Origin: Desmodus rotundus | Taxonomy: Eukaryota > Chordata > Mammalia > Chiroptera > Phyllostomidae | Reading direction: 5' to 3' | Assembly: GCF_022682495.2 (NCBI RefSeq) | Contig: NC_071388.1 | Coordinates: 30,798,139 to 30,862,138, forward strand | Length of the DNA stretch: 64,000 nucleotides | Shown: one piece after another, positions 36,527 through 48,881 of the stretch | How the letters are laid out: the number at the start of each line of letters is the position of its first letter | Numbering within the stretch: the first letter of the stretch is position 1 | The notes under the pieces: generated by a model | What the model was told of the DNA's origin: nothing | The model's input: the letters and a program-made list of their open reading frames with translations, nothing else | Database searches by the model: none | Position numbers and translations under genes: made by a program

Positions 36527-36663
36527 GGATTGAATTGGAAATTGTCAATAGCTGTGAAAAGAACAATGGTGGTTGTTCTCATCACTGTGAACATGCACTT
36601 GGTGGGCCCGTTGTTCCTGTAACCATGGATACCAGCTTGATGCAGATGAGAAAACATGCATAG
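36527..36663 (+). pseudogene. EGFEM1: EGF-like module exon with a 1-base deletion
   Basis: The acceptor ggaaag ends at 36526 and the donor gtaatg starts at 36664. The first part reads IELEIVNSCEKNNGGC then SHHCEHALGGP in phase. After about 36610 the correct continuation (CSCNHGYQLDADEKTC) lies in the next frame: only two bases (GT, 36610-36611) remain where a codon is expected before TGT TCC TGT. The exon is 137 bases, one short of 138. In the upstream frame translation runs on to a TAG at 36661-36663, the last three bases of the exon. The lesion removes the fourth to sixth cysteines of the module. An intact ancestor would be a normal six-cysteine EGF. The deletion could be real or an assembly error. 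Confidence 0.85.
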
Positions 36664-39600
36664 GTAATGTATGGGAAACGCTCTTCCTTCAAAGTGGTCC
36701 TGGATTCATTTAGCCCTTTCTTCTCTAATACTTATTGCTGGAATGTGGGCCACCGCTCTCCAACTGCATGGAGAAATAAATTGAACAGGGTCTCTGGCTA
36801 CTGGAGAGATATAAAAGAAGCATTACTTGACAGAAGACATCATTATCTTTGGATATTTACTTTGAAGTTAAAGGAGCTTTAAAAACACTTTACTAAAATG
36901 TATGGACTTAGTTTTATATCTGGAAAATACTCCAAGGCCTATCTACCCACTTCGTGTAATTTGTAACTCAAATAACACATGCTACCATGCACTCTACTTC
37001 TCTCCACTTCAAGCAGAAACGAAACACGGGTATTCGTTTTCAATTTGGTGATGATTTGAATGCATGTTCAACTTTGGTATTGCAGGAAGCTACACTCCAA
37101 AAGAAGACCTTAAATGATAGCATTTTTCAGAAATCCCAGCTCAAACCCATTTTGAATACATAACTTTTCCAACATGTTATGAGAACTTGTATCATTTGTG
37201 ACAATGAGAAAATTAAATTCCACTCCAGCCTTGCTTCATAATGAAATATTGAATCTAGGGCTTCCGAGAAAAGGGAATATCTACTAAAAATAGGGATAGT
37301 GAGCAGCAAAATACATCATTATGTGCTCTGGGTCTGAAAGCACCTACAAGCCCCTATAAAGCAATTTGCCATCATTCAGGAATTATGTACCAAATTTTTT
37401 GTTTGATAATTTATATCATCTTTCTAAAAATTATGAGCACTAAAAAAAATCTTTGATCATTTTATACTACTCAGTATGGTTACTGGAGTATTATGAAAGA
37501 AGACATGAATTTCAGAAGTCTAAGTATTTGGGACTATTTTAATCCCAAATTATGTGACAGAGTGAACTTCAAGGAATTTCGAAGTATTCTGGTTTCATAA
37601 ATTACTTAACCAAAACAATGTCATTACTTGTATTTCTTGGCCCAGCATTGCCTCCTGTATTTTTCTGAGTCCTCAGTTGTTAACTTAATGAAATGTGTAG
37701 CTTTCCTTGCTACTTCTATGTAATGAAAAATAAGCTTATATTTTCCTACCTTGCCAATATTTGTATCTCTAGAAAAAATAAAGGGGTTTCTTCTTTTCTT
37801 CCTCCCTCCCTTGCTTCCTTCCTATCTGTCTTTTCACTAAACGTTTTGCTTACATCCAATTTGGTGGCTTTCCTTATTCTTTGAAAAGCACAATTCAGTA
37901 AAATTCTTATTTATAACTAGAAAAAATTACACAGGACAGGGTTAAAAATGTAGAAAATTACATATTTATGAGATTTCAGCAGTCAACATGATGTTATATT
38001 GTTTATGGCTCAAGTTTATTTCATTTCCTGACAGTACATAACACTCTTAAAAAATATTCACTATAGGAAAGGCAATGACGTTTTGGGGGGGAGTGTATAC
38101 ACACATACTTTGCTTATTGCCTGAGAATGGATTAAGGCCGTAGATGATTTGTAAAACCATTCATGCATGAAGGAAATTAAAGAATTTTCGTTTTAGCTTA
38201 TTTTAGGGTATGTGTGTGTGTGTGTGTGTGTGTGAAAACATACCAATAAATGTAAAAATAACTCATCCAGTCTGAAAATTGTCAATTCGTCTTACCTTAA
38301 AACAAAAATTTATTAGGGCTAAAACCAGGAGATATGTTAACACAATTTGAAAGACAGCTATACAAAATGCAAGTTTCAGACCAGCAAATAAGCTTACTAC
38401 ATTTAACAAGTGTTGGTTATTAGAAAAAAATTTTTCCAGCCTTTTGAGTTTATTCAACGACTATGTATGGGGCACATACACAGAAGGTCAGTTTTTTTCA
38501 CAGTTTAATTTTGATGCTTTTCTGAAGTCAGAGGTGAAATCTTTCATTGTTTTGCCCGGCTATAATTGAAGCCCTCTTTTTTGATTAAGGCTAAAGTTTT
38601 ACGAACAGGTGAATTTCTCTGTAATGTTGCAATATACGGCATATTGGCCAATGCAGGAAAAAAACCCACGATTATCAGAGAGGAAGAAAATGAAATAGGA
38701 AAATAAGCAAGCAAAGATCTTACCAAATTAGATCTGAAAAGAAGTCAAGGAATTTAGGGAACCTGTCGTGTCAGGGTTGAAGGCGCACAGCATTTTAAGA
38801 AAGGCTTGTGACATAAGAAGAATGAGGTTTCAGATGAGTTCCAGACTGAGGATGGCATACACGAAACAAGCTAGAAATCCCCCCGAGGAATGATAACAAA
38901 GAGGAATCCAAAACGTATCATAAAGTGATAGCCTGAAGAACTCATTTCCAATCGTGATACAGTTGTGCTCCTAGTAGCTGAGAACAAGGAATCCTGGGAC
39001 CTACGTGTGTGAAGGCCCTGCTAGTATTTGAGAATACTTCAAAATTTATTTTAAAAAATATAAACGATAACATTTTAGATGAAATAAACTGTATTTTTTA
39101 AGGTAATTTGCCCTTTCTATTCATGCTATTTAATCCAAAGGACAAAAGATGTTTTAATATGAGAGGGACAAAAATATCACCTAGAATTTTGTAACACTGC
39201 CTGTGACATTTGGCAAGAGAAAGAGTGTTTTGTGTCCAAATGACCTTCATTTAGATTTTTTATGGTGACCCCTCACCTTAGACTATTGACTGCATTTTCA
39301 TTCCTTCCTTTCTTTTGTCTGCATTTCCTTAACATTGGCACCCTTTCCAAGGTTAATTGGGGCGTTAACCTTCGATGTGGCTGCTCCAGTAGTTATTCTG
39401 TAAACTCAGCACTGACAGGCCACCCAGCTTAACAGCTCAGCAAACACACGAGGGTGGATGCAATCAAGGGCCTATAGCCAAAAGCCCTGAACACGATTCC
39501 CAGGTTTCTAGCCTCAGGGGAGCAGTGGGTGAAAAGTCTGTTGCTACTTCTTAGCCCATTATGTTGGAAATGATCACCTCAAAACCCAAGCCAAATAGAT

Positions 39601-40424
39601 TGTTCTTTGGCTAAAGGGTTTCCATTTGACATTTTCTGGTGCGTTTTCGTTTTCCCCGGGGCCAATTATGTCTGCAGAGAAACATTCAGGTTTGTAGAAT
39701 CCTGGAATAATAGTACTGACTGGAGACTTAAAGAACACCACTTAAAAAGCTATTTATCTGACAGAACATGCCAGGGTAATGGTGTCACCTATGGTAATAG
39801 GAAACCTTGACCCCAGGCATCCCAGTCAAAGCATCATCTCAAAGTTCAAGGAAATGCTCTGAAATATTCTGTAATTTAAAACGTAATGTTTAAAAAGATT
39901 GTCTACTCTCTGAATTATGGTTGCCACTTCCTTTCCCATGTGTGTGAATTCCTTTTGCTTTCAAATGTTCTTTCATCTGAAGTCTAGAACGAACGCTTTA
40001 TAGAGTCTAAGACCGCCTCCCCTTTGCGGCTATCAGATGTTCACTGAGTGGGTTTCGTGGGCTCTTCTTTTCAAGCTGTTTTTTTTTTTTTAATTCTTCA
40101 AGTTCTCTGTTTATTTAGTCAAATTGCTGTTTAAACTGGAAAAATAGCATAGATCTATTTTCCTGTGCTTATAAATGCATTTGGAGATTATTTACATACT
40201 TAAAAAAAATAACAGGCATAGGAGAAGCATGCAAGAAACAAAAACCCAAATGCGGGCCTTATTCTTTTTGTGTTACAGTTGCTTTGATGTCTTTACTATG
40301 TAGCCTAAGGAATAGAAAATGATAAGTAAAACCATTTTAATTTAGAAGTGAGGCTTTTCAGCACTTCTCTAGGCCAGGCAAATTCCTGAGTTTTAAACAA
40401 CAGAAGTGTCCTTTTCCCCTTCAG
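36664..40424. other. Intron
   Basis: I recognise only a (TG)n run at 38210-38234 here. The remainder is AT-rich unique-looking sequence with no supported exon, RNA or transposon. Confidence 0.6.
38210..38234. repeat. (TG)n microsatellite
   Basis: About 12 TG units without interruption, deep inside an intron. Confidence 0.95.
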
Positions 40425-40547
40425 ACCTTGATGAATGTGGCAGTGGAGAAGCCTGCTGTGCACAGCTCTGCATCAACTATCTAGGGGGCTATGAATGCAG
40501 CTGTCAGGAAGGCTTTCGGATCAGCACTGACGGTGGTGGATGTGACG
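40425..40547 (+). CDS. EGFEM1: Calcium-binding EGF module exon, intact
   Basis: The acceptor cccttcag ends at 40424 and the donor gtatgt begins at 40548; the exon is 123 bases, phase 1-1. The join codon gives Asp, so the module opens D-L-D-E-C, the calcium-binding EGF signature. The stretch CINYLGGYEC satisfies the Asx-hydroxylation consensus C-x-N-x4-Y-x-C. Six cysteines are in order. Family knowledge: such modules bind one calcium ion each and stiffen rod-like extracellular proteins. There is no damage in the exon or its splice sites. Confidence 0.92.
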
Positions 40548-42228
40548 GTATGTCCCTGAGGCCCACAGGACATCGCTGATGTGCTGGGGCACTCGGTGAA
40601 GGGAGGAACCTGCGAGGAAGGGAGTTAGGATGGGAAAGGGAAGGCCTTGACCCTCAAGAGAATTGGACTACTGTGTGGTTCTACCACTTTCTATCACACT
40701 AACTTGGGCACATCTAACCTCTCTGAGCCTCAGATCCTCACCAATAAAGTGAAGACAATAAAAGGATTAATGGGTAAATTAAGGCAAGTGATAAGTGTGA
40801 ACCGCCTAGTACAGTGATTGACAATGAGAAATCACTCAACTAAAGGTAGCTATTATTATTGTAATACTTATTGGCCCATAATCTCTCTTACCTAATTTAA
40901 TATATATGGGCAAGTGAGAGATCTTTGCAAGGTATGGTACAGTCATGTGAGTCGCTCGTGACAAGCTTGACTGGAATTAGAAAGTTGGTGGCTGAAAGTC
41001 ATTTTAATTAGAGATCAGTCACAAAAGGATTGCCAGTTCATTGCCACAATCCAAATCCATATCAGAATCTTTTATATATTTGATATTAATTGAGCTAATG
41101 CAAGTTCGAAGATGTCATTTTATAATTTTCTAACTTATTTGTTAAAATTGGTTCACTTACATTTTCAGATGATTTCTAGATTATGTATTTGTTTTCATAG
41201 GAGAGTTTGGATTTAATGAGTAAATTCACTTTCTTAATCATTACATTAAGAACAGCTCATTTAAATCTTTACTATAAGTTATTTTTTAAAGTTTATTTTA
41301 AAAATATATCATCTCTAAATTTTTATTTTATGATCATTATTACCACTATTTTGAACCACATTATTCTTTAAATCAAAGCAAACAGAAGATGATTTTCACC
41401 TTTTTAATAACAAAGTATTTAAGAATATTATGCCTTAGAAAAAAATTGTGTTTCTTTGCTTAAAGAAACAAATTCTTAAATTATGTAAAGGATGATAGGT
41501 ATATTTCTCCATATAGATGCCAAGCTCCTCTGCCTTGCAGTGTAGATAACACACAGTTATGATATCTATATATTCTAAACACAGTAGAGTATGTTATCAT
41601 TTACCATATTCCATCCAATTAGCAGGGACCCCCAAATTTGAATTTCATCAACCATCTGCTCTTAAGCAGCGTGAGCCAAGTGTTGGTTGTACAGTATGGA
41701 TACACGTACTCAGGCGCAGGCCCCCGAATGAAGAAGGGATCACAGTCTGAAGCAAAGCTTAGGCACCCACACTGACTACTGTGAACACACCAGCCAAAGT
41801 CTAGGTAACGTGAGATCAAGGCTCAGCGTTCTTCCATCTCTAAAATTCCCCACAAACCCTGTACAGAATTATGCCTGGAATACATGCTTTATCACAGATA
41901 CTGAATAATTCAAGAATGAATGAACATTATGCAAAATGGTGCACAGCCTGAGACCACTGAATTTATTTTAAGTTTTAAATTCTTCATCAAAATCTAATGA
42001 ACAAGGTCTCAGAAAGACCTTGTCTATGTAGATGAACTGCAGTAAACTTGGAAATGAGTCAAAGAAAAAAAAATTAACAGGATAAACCTGAGAGAGCATC
42101 CAGAGCTATGCTTTCTATGTGGCAATACATTGTCACGGGTTGCCAAGAGGAACACAAATATGCGTATGGGTTCACAATGTCTGTTATCTCCCAGTGCTTA
42201 AACGCAGGCGTTGTTTAAATGCTCCTAC
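40548..42228. other. Intron with a MIR
   Basis: A forward MIR lies at 40675-40870. The rest is AT-rich with no recognisable element. The 3' end lacks the normal acceptor; see the exon that follows. Confidence 0.6.
40675..40870 (+). repeat. MIR SINE
   Basis: Forward MIR order: 'actaacttgggcacatctaacctctctgagcctcagatcctcacc', 'taaagtgaagacaataaaaggattaatgg', 'gaaccgcctagtacagtgattgacaatgagaaatcactcaact'. Confidence 0.7.
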
Positions 42229-42351
42229 ATGTGGATGAGTGTCTGGGTGTCAGCACAGCCTGTGACCAAGTGTGTATTAACTCTGTGGGGACATACCACT
42301 GTACTTGTGAAGAAGGCTACAGAATTGGCGGTGATGGAAACACTTGCATCG
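42229..42351 (+). pseudogene. EGFEM1: Calcium-binding EGF module exon with lost splice acceptor
   Basis: The coding part is perfect: 123 bases, phase 1-1 by comparison, reading D-V-D-E-C with the join codon, CINSVGTYHC (hydroxylation consensus) and CTCEEGYRIGGDGNTC, then a strong donor gtaagt at 42352. The two bases before the expected exon start (42227-42228) are AC, not AG, after a short pyrimidine stretch (gctcctac). The upstream AGs at 42193-42194 and 42206-42207 would both lead in phase 1 into a stop before the module. The exon is therefore probably skipped, which keeps the frame because it is phase 1-1. A very rare GT-AC intron is the alternative. Confidence 0.82.
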
Positions 42352-44104
42352 GTAAGTCACTGTGAAGAATGTTAGTGTGTCTCTTCTAAACTATTCCCAC
42401 CCTTGTTTTGTTCAGGAGCAATGGAGACCACATTTTCCTTACCTCCACCTGTCCTCCCTGTTCTGTCTTCACAGGCTGAGATCTTTCCCTTTTGTTCTCT
42501 CTGCTGCAGTGTGAGCTTTGTGCTGGCTGCTTCTCACCCTCATTTACAATGGACTTTTTGAAATGACCTCAAAGAGTTCTCTCTTTCCGCAGCCCCCTGC
42601 CTTGGCTGTCTAGTTCAAACTCTCATTTCTCTCATCCACCCTTGCTCAGTTTTTCCTTCTTTGAAACAGCATGTTGAATCCAGGTATTCTCCTGTGTGGT
42701 CTTAGCTTTAGATGATGATGAGTTAGAGGAAGAAGAAGAGGCATTAGAAGTTGTGAGGTTTGCAGGCCTTCTGTTCAAGAGCCCACCTCAACTGCTTCAT
42801 TACGTTAGTACCTCTCTGCCTCCCACCCACCAAGATGAAGAAGATCAGGAGGAAGAGAGAACAGATATTTGAGAACTGGCTGCTTTGCCCAAAGTTGGTG
42901 AGTAAAAGAGTTTATCTCATTGTAGTCACTTCTTTTGTTGTTAGAGAATTCATGTAAATTCTCTTACAGACAATCTCATTATCCATATTTAATACCATCA
43001 AATGTTTTAACGTGATGTTAGAAAGAAAAATGGGGCCAGAATCAATTCTTCAGAGCTTCCTAGCAAATCTATCATCTTTTATCTTTCTTCCTTTTGCACT
43101 ATGTAGGCACGCATAGAGGTAAGTGGGGGTGCAGGGTGGTGGGGACTATTGAAGTACGATACGGTGAAATGGAGCTGAAAAATATCTTTAAATTAACATA
43201 ATGGGGAGAAGGACTGGCACCTTCTAGCTCTGACTACTAAAACTCCATTAGCAGTCACTTTTATATAGTTAAAAATTTACTTTAACTAGCTTTAAAATCT
43301 AGACCTTCCTTATATTTTAGAATTCTTAGAACAAATTGTTTAATATGTTCAAGTGGACCAAGAAACTATCTTAAAATTGTGAGCAGTTTCTCTCGTACCC
43401 TCCCCACGGAAGGAAAGCCCACGTCACTGCTGACCGAGGTAAATCAGCACGCCCTGTCTCCAAAGGAGCAGTTTGCGGCCAGTCTGCGGCTGCGTTTTCT
43501 TTCCTTTGTCAAACAGAGCTGCTCTCTGTGGCCTCCCTCAGTTGGTTGTAGTTTAACTGTGTCAGGGCTTGAAAATTGCCTTGGAGTGCATTCAGCAAAA
43601 TGGCAGAAATATTTTTATGCCATCCTGAATCATAATATTAGTATCAATCGAGACATCCGTATAAAAGTAGAAATGCTTTAATGTTTCCTAATGAAACTCC
43701 TGACACATTCGGGACTCCCAGTCGGCATGGCAAGGGCTCAGGGCCACCATGGCAGTCTCCACTTGAGCAGCCAAGATCTGGAGGGAAGAGAGACTCGGAC
43801 AGCTGAAATGGACCATCCCGGCAGCTCTTCTCCTTGAGCCGTTTGGGTGGGCTGTGCAGGCGGAAAACCAGGAAATCTGAAAGACAGCTGCTCAGAGGAC
43901 AAGGAGCCATGCACAGTTATCAGCAGGTCGTGGTGCTGGGGAAGTAGAGGCTGCAGCCCGGCCTTGGCCAAAGGAGAGAAGGCTGGCTCAACATAGCAGA
44001 ATTTCAACTAAGACATCTGAGAGACCCCATTAGAAATAGGAGCAAAACTTGAAATGAAGTAATTCTTAAGATAACTGAAACCAAGTCTCTCCATCCTTAT
44101 TCAG

Positions 44105-44530
44105 ATGAAGGTAATTTCCCTCAAGAAGAGAATTGAAAAACACTGCATGATACACTTTTACAACAGAATACTATACAGCCTTAAAAAATACTAGTGTACA
44201 CAATAAGGGTGAGTCTCACAAATATTATATTGAATGAAAGAAGAGTGATACAAAGAGTACATACTTTACAACTATATTTACTTAAAGTTCAAAAGGAGGA
44301 AAACAATCTAGGGTGATAGAAATCAGGATAGCACTTAATTTGCAAAGCTAATGATTAAGAATCATTAAGTCACCTTGGAGTTTTGGCGGTGCTGGCAATA
44401 TGCCAGCTCTTGATCTGGATGGCATTTAAAGGGTTTTTTTACACTGTGGAAAAATACAAAATGCACACTTGAGATTTGTGCACTTCTCTCAATGTATATT
44501 AAATCTCAATTTAAAAAATCTTATTAAGAA
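44105..44530 (+). repeat. Old LINE-1 3' end
   Basis: Order of an L1M-type 3' end: 'caacagaatactatacagccttaaaaaata', 'attatattgaatgaaagaag', 'gatgg catttaaagggtttttttacac'-like segment, then 'cacttgagatttgtgcacttctctcaatgtatattaaatctcaat'. Confidence 0.6.
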
Positions 44531-44757
44531 AAAAAAAACTTGGCATAAAAAAGCCTAGGAAGAAAAGCACCAAGTGCCAGAAACATTGATTATTTTTTGT
44601 GTTCTGAAATCAATGTAATTTCTTTTCATATTTTTTACTTTATTAAGTGTTCTTTAGGGACTATATGTCAGTAGTATCATTAGAAAAATGTAAAATAAAC
44701 TCTGTTTTAAAAGACCTCTCTTGCTGTCTTTTTCTGGGACTCTAGGAACAACACTCA

Positions 44758-44760
<3 letters not shown>

Positions 44761-44805
<45 letters not shown>
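44761..44805. repeat. (GT)n microsatellite beside a splice acceptor
   Basis: About 22 uninterrupted GT units. The run ends 29 bases before the exon at 44835, so it occupies the place where the branch point and pyrimidine tract normally lie. Confidence 0.97.
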
Positions 44806-44808
<3 letters not shown>

Positions 44809-44834
44809 TTAAACGTTTCATCTCCATGTTGCAG

Positions 44835-44966
44835 TCTGTTTAGGTGACACCTTCGGACCCGATTGCAGCTTGAGCTGTAAGGACTGCATGAATGGAGGCA
44901 GATGCTGGGAAGGGGAGCGGGGGTGCTCCTGCCCAGCGGGCTGGCGTGGTGTTCTTTGTAATGAAA
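44835..44966 (+). CDS. EGFEM1: MEGF/laminin-like EGF module exon, intact
   Basis: The acceptor catgttgcag ends at 44834 and the donor gtaagt begins at 44967; 132 bases, phase 1-1. The module reads VCLGDTFGPDC, CKDCMNGGRC and CSCPAGWRGVLC, with eight cysteines. This pattern (G-x-F-G-x2-C, C-x2-C-x-NGG-x-C, C-x-C-x2-GW-x-G) belongs to the second class of repeats in MEGF6/EGFEM1-type proteins, after the calcium-binding modules. It marks the change of module type along the gene. No damage is visible, but the acceptor has a weak pyrimidine tract next to the GT repeat. Confidence 0.9.
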
Positions 44967-45929
44967 GTAAGTGATACCCTGAAGAATTGGTAAGAGGGTC
45001 ATATGTTCTCCTTTACTGCTGGCAAACTACTGGTGGGTTCTCCTATACTGTATTCTCCCTAAATTGTTTTAACAAGGAAAGCCATTGATGTGGGTGAAAA
45101 ATCAATTTATTTGTTGTGCATAAAGAATGCCCGTGAAGCACTGAGGTTTTTAACTGAACATGTGATTAAAAGGAGAGATTTTATGTTCCCTGGGAAACTT
45201 GATGTACTGTTTCTTGTTTATCCATGGAACATAAAAGTTAATAAAGGATCCTAATATTCTAGGCCTATAAAAATCCCTCCATTTAAATAAATCATTAAGC
45301 CCAGGCAAGCTATTCCCAATAAGGAAAAGAAAGAAAGGATTTGTGCTACAAAGTGCAATTAATGGGATTGCTTCACTGCTGCTACTTTCTGTTTGTGTTT
45401 TTTTTTTCTTTCTTTTTCTTTTCAGAACATGTTAGTATAGCCAATGACACTTTTAAGTTTTTACATGTCCCTCATAAAAATATAAAAGATTTAAAAAATA
45501 ATACCTCTCGTAAATGCTTTCTTTATATTTTAAATGGAGGTATACTTGCAGGTACTACCTGCCAAGTAATAAAAACAAAATATATTAACTATCTTTGTTT
45601 CCTCTTTCTCTTTCCAATTTACCTTAAAATTTTTTAAGAGAAGGGTTTTCTTAGTCTTTGTTATTAGCTTGGATGATGGCATGGGCAGATTTTTCTTTTG
45701 AATCGCCTGCATGTAGGAAGAAAGGGCACACATGCCATTTCTATTAGGAAATAGAGGTGTTGAGTCACAACATGGTGAAGTGGTTTCACCAAGATTACGG
45801 GTTAGGGCGTTGAGGGCCTCCCTCAAGCATCCCCCTGCTCCTGTGTCTCTTCTGCTCAAAAATCCCTCTAAGAGTGTCCTATTTCCTGACATGTAAAGCG
45901 CATGCTTCTGGCCTGCTCGCTGGTGGCCA

Positions 45930-46290
45930 CCTAAAATCAGGCCCTTCCAAACCCTTTTTGCTTCTTATCTTAATCACCGCTCTTTGCCCAGCTTATCATT
46001 TCCAACAAACTAGCCACTCACCACTTATTGTTTTGCACTTCTCATTTTTTCGCCTTGTGCTAAGCAGCCATCTTTGTCTATTGCCACTGATTGTATGAAA
46101 CTTTTTCAACGGCCCCAATCTAACCACAACTATTTAGATTTCCATGGGTTTGAAGTTTCTCTCTCTCTCTCTCCCCATTGGCCTAGAGTCAGCTCTGCTC
46201 CTGTGCCATTTCCCTGACTAGACTGAGAGCTCACTGGCAAGGTCCTGCCCATGTCTGTATGAACTGGAGGTACCTGCTGCATGAATGAGC
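45930..46290 (+). repeat. L2 LINE 3' end
   Basis: L2 order: 'aaatcaggcccttccaaaccc', 'acttctcattttttcgccttgtgc', then 'cctgactagactgagagctcactggcaaggtcctgcccatgtctg' and a 'gaatgagcagatgaataaa' end. Confidence 0.55.
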
Positions 46291-47922
46291 AGATGAATAA
46301 AACTTAGTATTGAAGCACTCAGCTGTATTGACCTGCGGCTACATAAAATTGGGATCAAATAAATGTTATTGCATGATGAAAAGGAAGTAAATATTTATCT
46401 TATATTGTAAGTTTGCTGGTAAATATGTATCTTCCAAGCCCTTGATTTTTAACATGGCATCATGAGAAATGAAACTAAACCTGTATCTCAAATACATCAG
46501 AATATAACATATCCGATACAAGATAAATATAGACATACTGAAAATGAACTTGCTAATAAAATGAAGATAAGATGACCTCTTCTTTGGCTTTAGAAAACTT
46601 GAGGATTTTTAAAGTTTTCCCATGGCCTATACAGGACAACCTGTCCTTGAAAGCAGAAGATTATATCTTTCTTTTTGCATTTCCTCTCTGTCTTTCTTCA
46701 ATTTATTTTACAAAAATGAAAACAGAAGAATCCAAGTGAAAAACAAAATGTTCACTGATTCTTTAACAAAAAGGAGGAGTGAGAACATTTTTAAAATATC
46801 CTTGTAAACTGCAGTAAATGGAAGTGACCAATCATTCATTACCCATATTTTTAAGCGTCCCAGCTCTTCAAATGCAGCAAGGGAAATTTTAAAAAAGAAC
46901 ATTCTGCAGAGATCTGGAAAGTTAGTTTTCCCACTGAGTAGATCTTCTAGCCTAGTATCTTTATTGGTCTATAATGATATATTGGCTTTGATGTTTTAAG
47001 AATTTACCAAGTAATTATAATGAAACAATTTAAAAACTATCACATATTACTTTTAATAGCACATTTCAGAACTCTATTTGTAAGAGACTTTATATTGACT
47101 ATTTCATTTGTTATTGTAAGACTCTGTCCAATAGAAAGGAAAGACTGGAGTATTTTCACATCACAAATGAATGGGTTATATTCACAAGAGAGGACTCATG
47201 ACTTCATCCAAATCATCCAGCTATGATTTGGGGCATGTTTGCTTTAAAATTTGTTTCTCCAGAGCAATTGCTCTGTTTGACATTGAGGAAGTAATTAACA
47301 AATCTGTGCCCTATATGATGTCATATTCTACTTTGTGGGGGAGTAAGAATCAGTAGTGTTGCTTTGCTGATGTTGATTTGATGACTTGCCATAATCCAGA
47401 TACTGTAAAAGCTATTTAAACTTCCTTAACATTATTTTTCATGTGCAGTTTAAAAAAATCATCCCCTCTACTGTTCTTATAAGAACAAAAACTTACTACA
47501 TGTAAATTAACAATGTACACCTAAACCAGTGTTCATTGACAACTTTTCTCTCTTGTACTTTTTTTGTTTTTCTCCTTCTTTTTCCTTTCCTGTTCATAGT
47601 AGTCTAAGGCTTGAAAGCAAAGAAAAAGTGAATAAGAAACCAAGTTTCCATATTAGCATCTGGAATGGTGTGGGTGGGTGGTAGAATGGATGGCATAGGT
47701 GTAGTTTTATAATATTTAGCCTATTATGGTAAAATGACAATAGTTACTGAAATTTTCCAAATACTTGTATTAAAATAAAGCTACAGATATTTTCTCCAAT
47801 TTATTATTTTTATCGGAATACTAAACACTTCCCCCAAACCAACAAAACAGTTGTTTGCTTGACTTCATCATTCTTTGACAAGGCCAAATACCTAGGGACC
47901 CTCATGAAGTTTCATTCATTCC

Positions 47923-48490
47923 TGATGCAGACCCTGGCCCGTAGGGTCCATGTGTTGTGGCTGCAATACAAATTCACAGGGACTACAGAAGTCCTGTGGA
48001 GAAATAAGGACAACATGGCTGCTCTCTGAGTGAGAGAGGGCCCTGACCCCTGCCTGGACAGGCTTTTATTGCTTTTCTGGGCACATTCCATTGAGGATGG
48101 TCCTCACTTACTATGCACAGGTTCACTTTAGGTGGTTACCTTTTACAGAAAACAAAGGAGAGGATGTTGCTAATTACATCAAAGAGGAAGGATATTTGCA
48201 AATGTAAAGAGAAAAGTGGTTGAACTGGTTACACTCATCCTTGGGAGGTTTAGCATAGATTTTAGGAAGTTACTTTAAAGATGTGCAGTAAACATTTGCT
48301 GCCTCAATTCAGGGTGATGGAGTTTTAACAAAAGCAAGCCTCAAAGCAGCCTAGGTACAATGCAGGCCTGATTCCCCACCGGAGAACCTATCCATGGGTG
48401 TGGGTCCTGTGTGACGACCTCGCTCCCCACTGACCTTTCCAAGTGGGGGCTGGGCCACATTTCCCACACCACGTGGAATGGTCCCCTACA
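47923..48490 (-). mobile_element. Solo LTR of an endogenous retrovirus
   Basis: On the minus strand the 568-bp element starts TGTAGGGGACC and ends GGGTCTGCATCA, the TG...CA ends of an LTR. It carries a polyadenylation signal (AATAAAAG, about 48066-48073) followed by a CT- and GA-rich stretch like an R/U5 region. A near-perfect 6-bp duplication flanks it: CATTCC at 47917-47922 and CATTCT at 48491-48496. No internal viral sequence or second LTR lies beside it, so it is a solo LTR left by recombination. A 6-bp duplication is typical of class II (beta-like) elements; that class is inference. Confidence 0.82.
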
Positions 48491-48881
48491 CATTCTTAGT
48501 TAAAAATACGTGCCTTTTTTTTTTCCATTTTTCAGAATAGAAGGTGTAATTTGTTTCTCTTTAAGGTTGGTTAGAGTTCTACAGCAAAGATATCTAAGCT
48601 TTGAAAATGTGAGGGTTAGAATCTAAGGAACAGGGTAAAATTTTGTGTGTAACCCTTCGCAGCAGTATCTCAATCATCATTTTAGTAGCTGCATCAGTAA
48701 TCCCCAGGAATGGTTATGCCATCTAAGCTAGGAGTAGCCGGAGACCCTTCCCAGGTCTGCAAATGACAGAGATTTTAATTACTTGGTATTCATTCTAATA
48801 GGAAGACAAGATTCTTTTTTCTTTTATATCAAAATGAGTATGTTATATACTGCTTGGTCAACTTCTTCATTTTCTTCATAG

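Larger units (their letters stand above)
42352..44834. other. Intron
   Basis: It contains an L1 3' remnant (44105-44530) and a (TG)n run ending 29 bases before the next exon. The 42.4-44.1 kb portion has several short open frames on both strands with no recognisable family. Confidence 0.6.
44967..48881. other. Intron with L2 and a solo LTR
   Basis: It contains an L2 3' end at 45930-46290 and a solo LTR at 47923-48490. A candidate frame at 45341-45637 follows a good pyrimidine tract and AG (45425) but has no EGF cysteines. The rest shows nothing I can name. Confidence 0.6.

Noticed and set aside
42190..42230. U12-type intron as an explanation of the AC end
   Set aside because: The donor (gtatgtcc at 40548) does not fit the U12 consensus, and all the other introns of the gene are ordinary GT-AG.
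44742..45002. 86-codon minus-strand open frame
   Set aside because: Antisense shadow of the EGF exon and the adjoining (GT)n repeat.
45341..45637. Possible exon after a long pyrimidine tract and AG near 45425
   Set aside because: The frame has no EGF cysteine pattern, and the flanking exons already join in phase 1.
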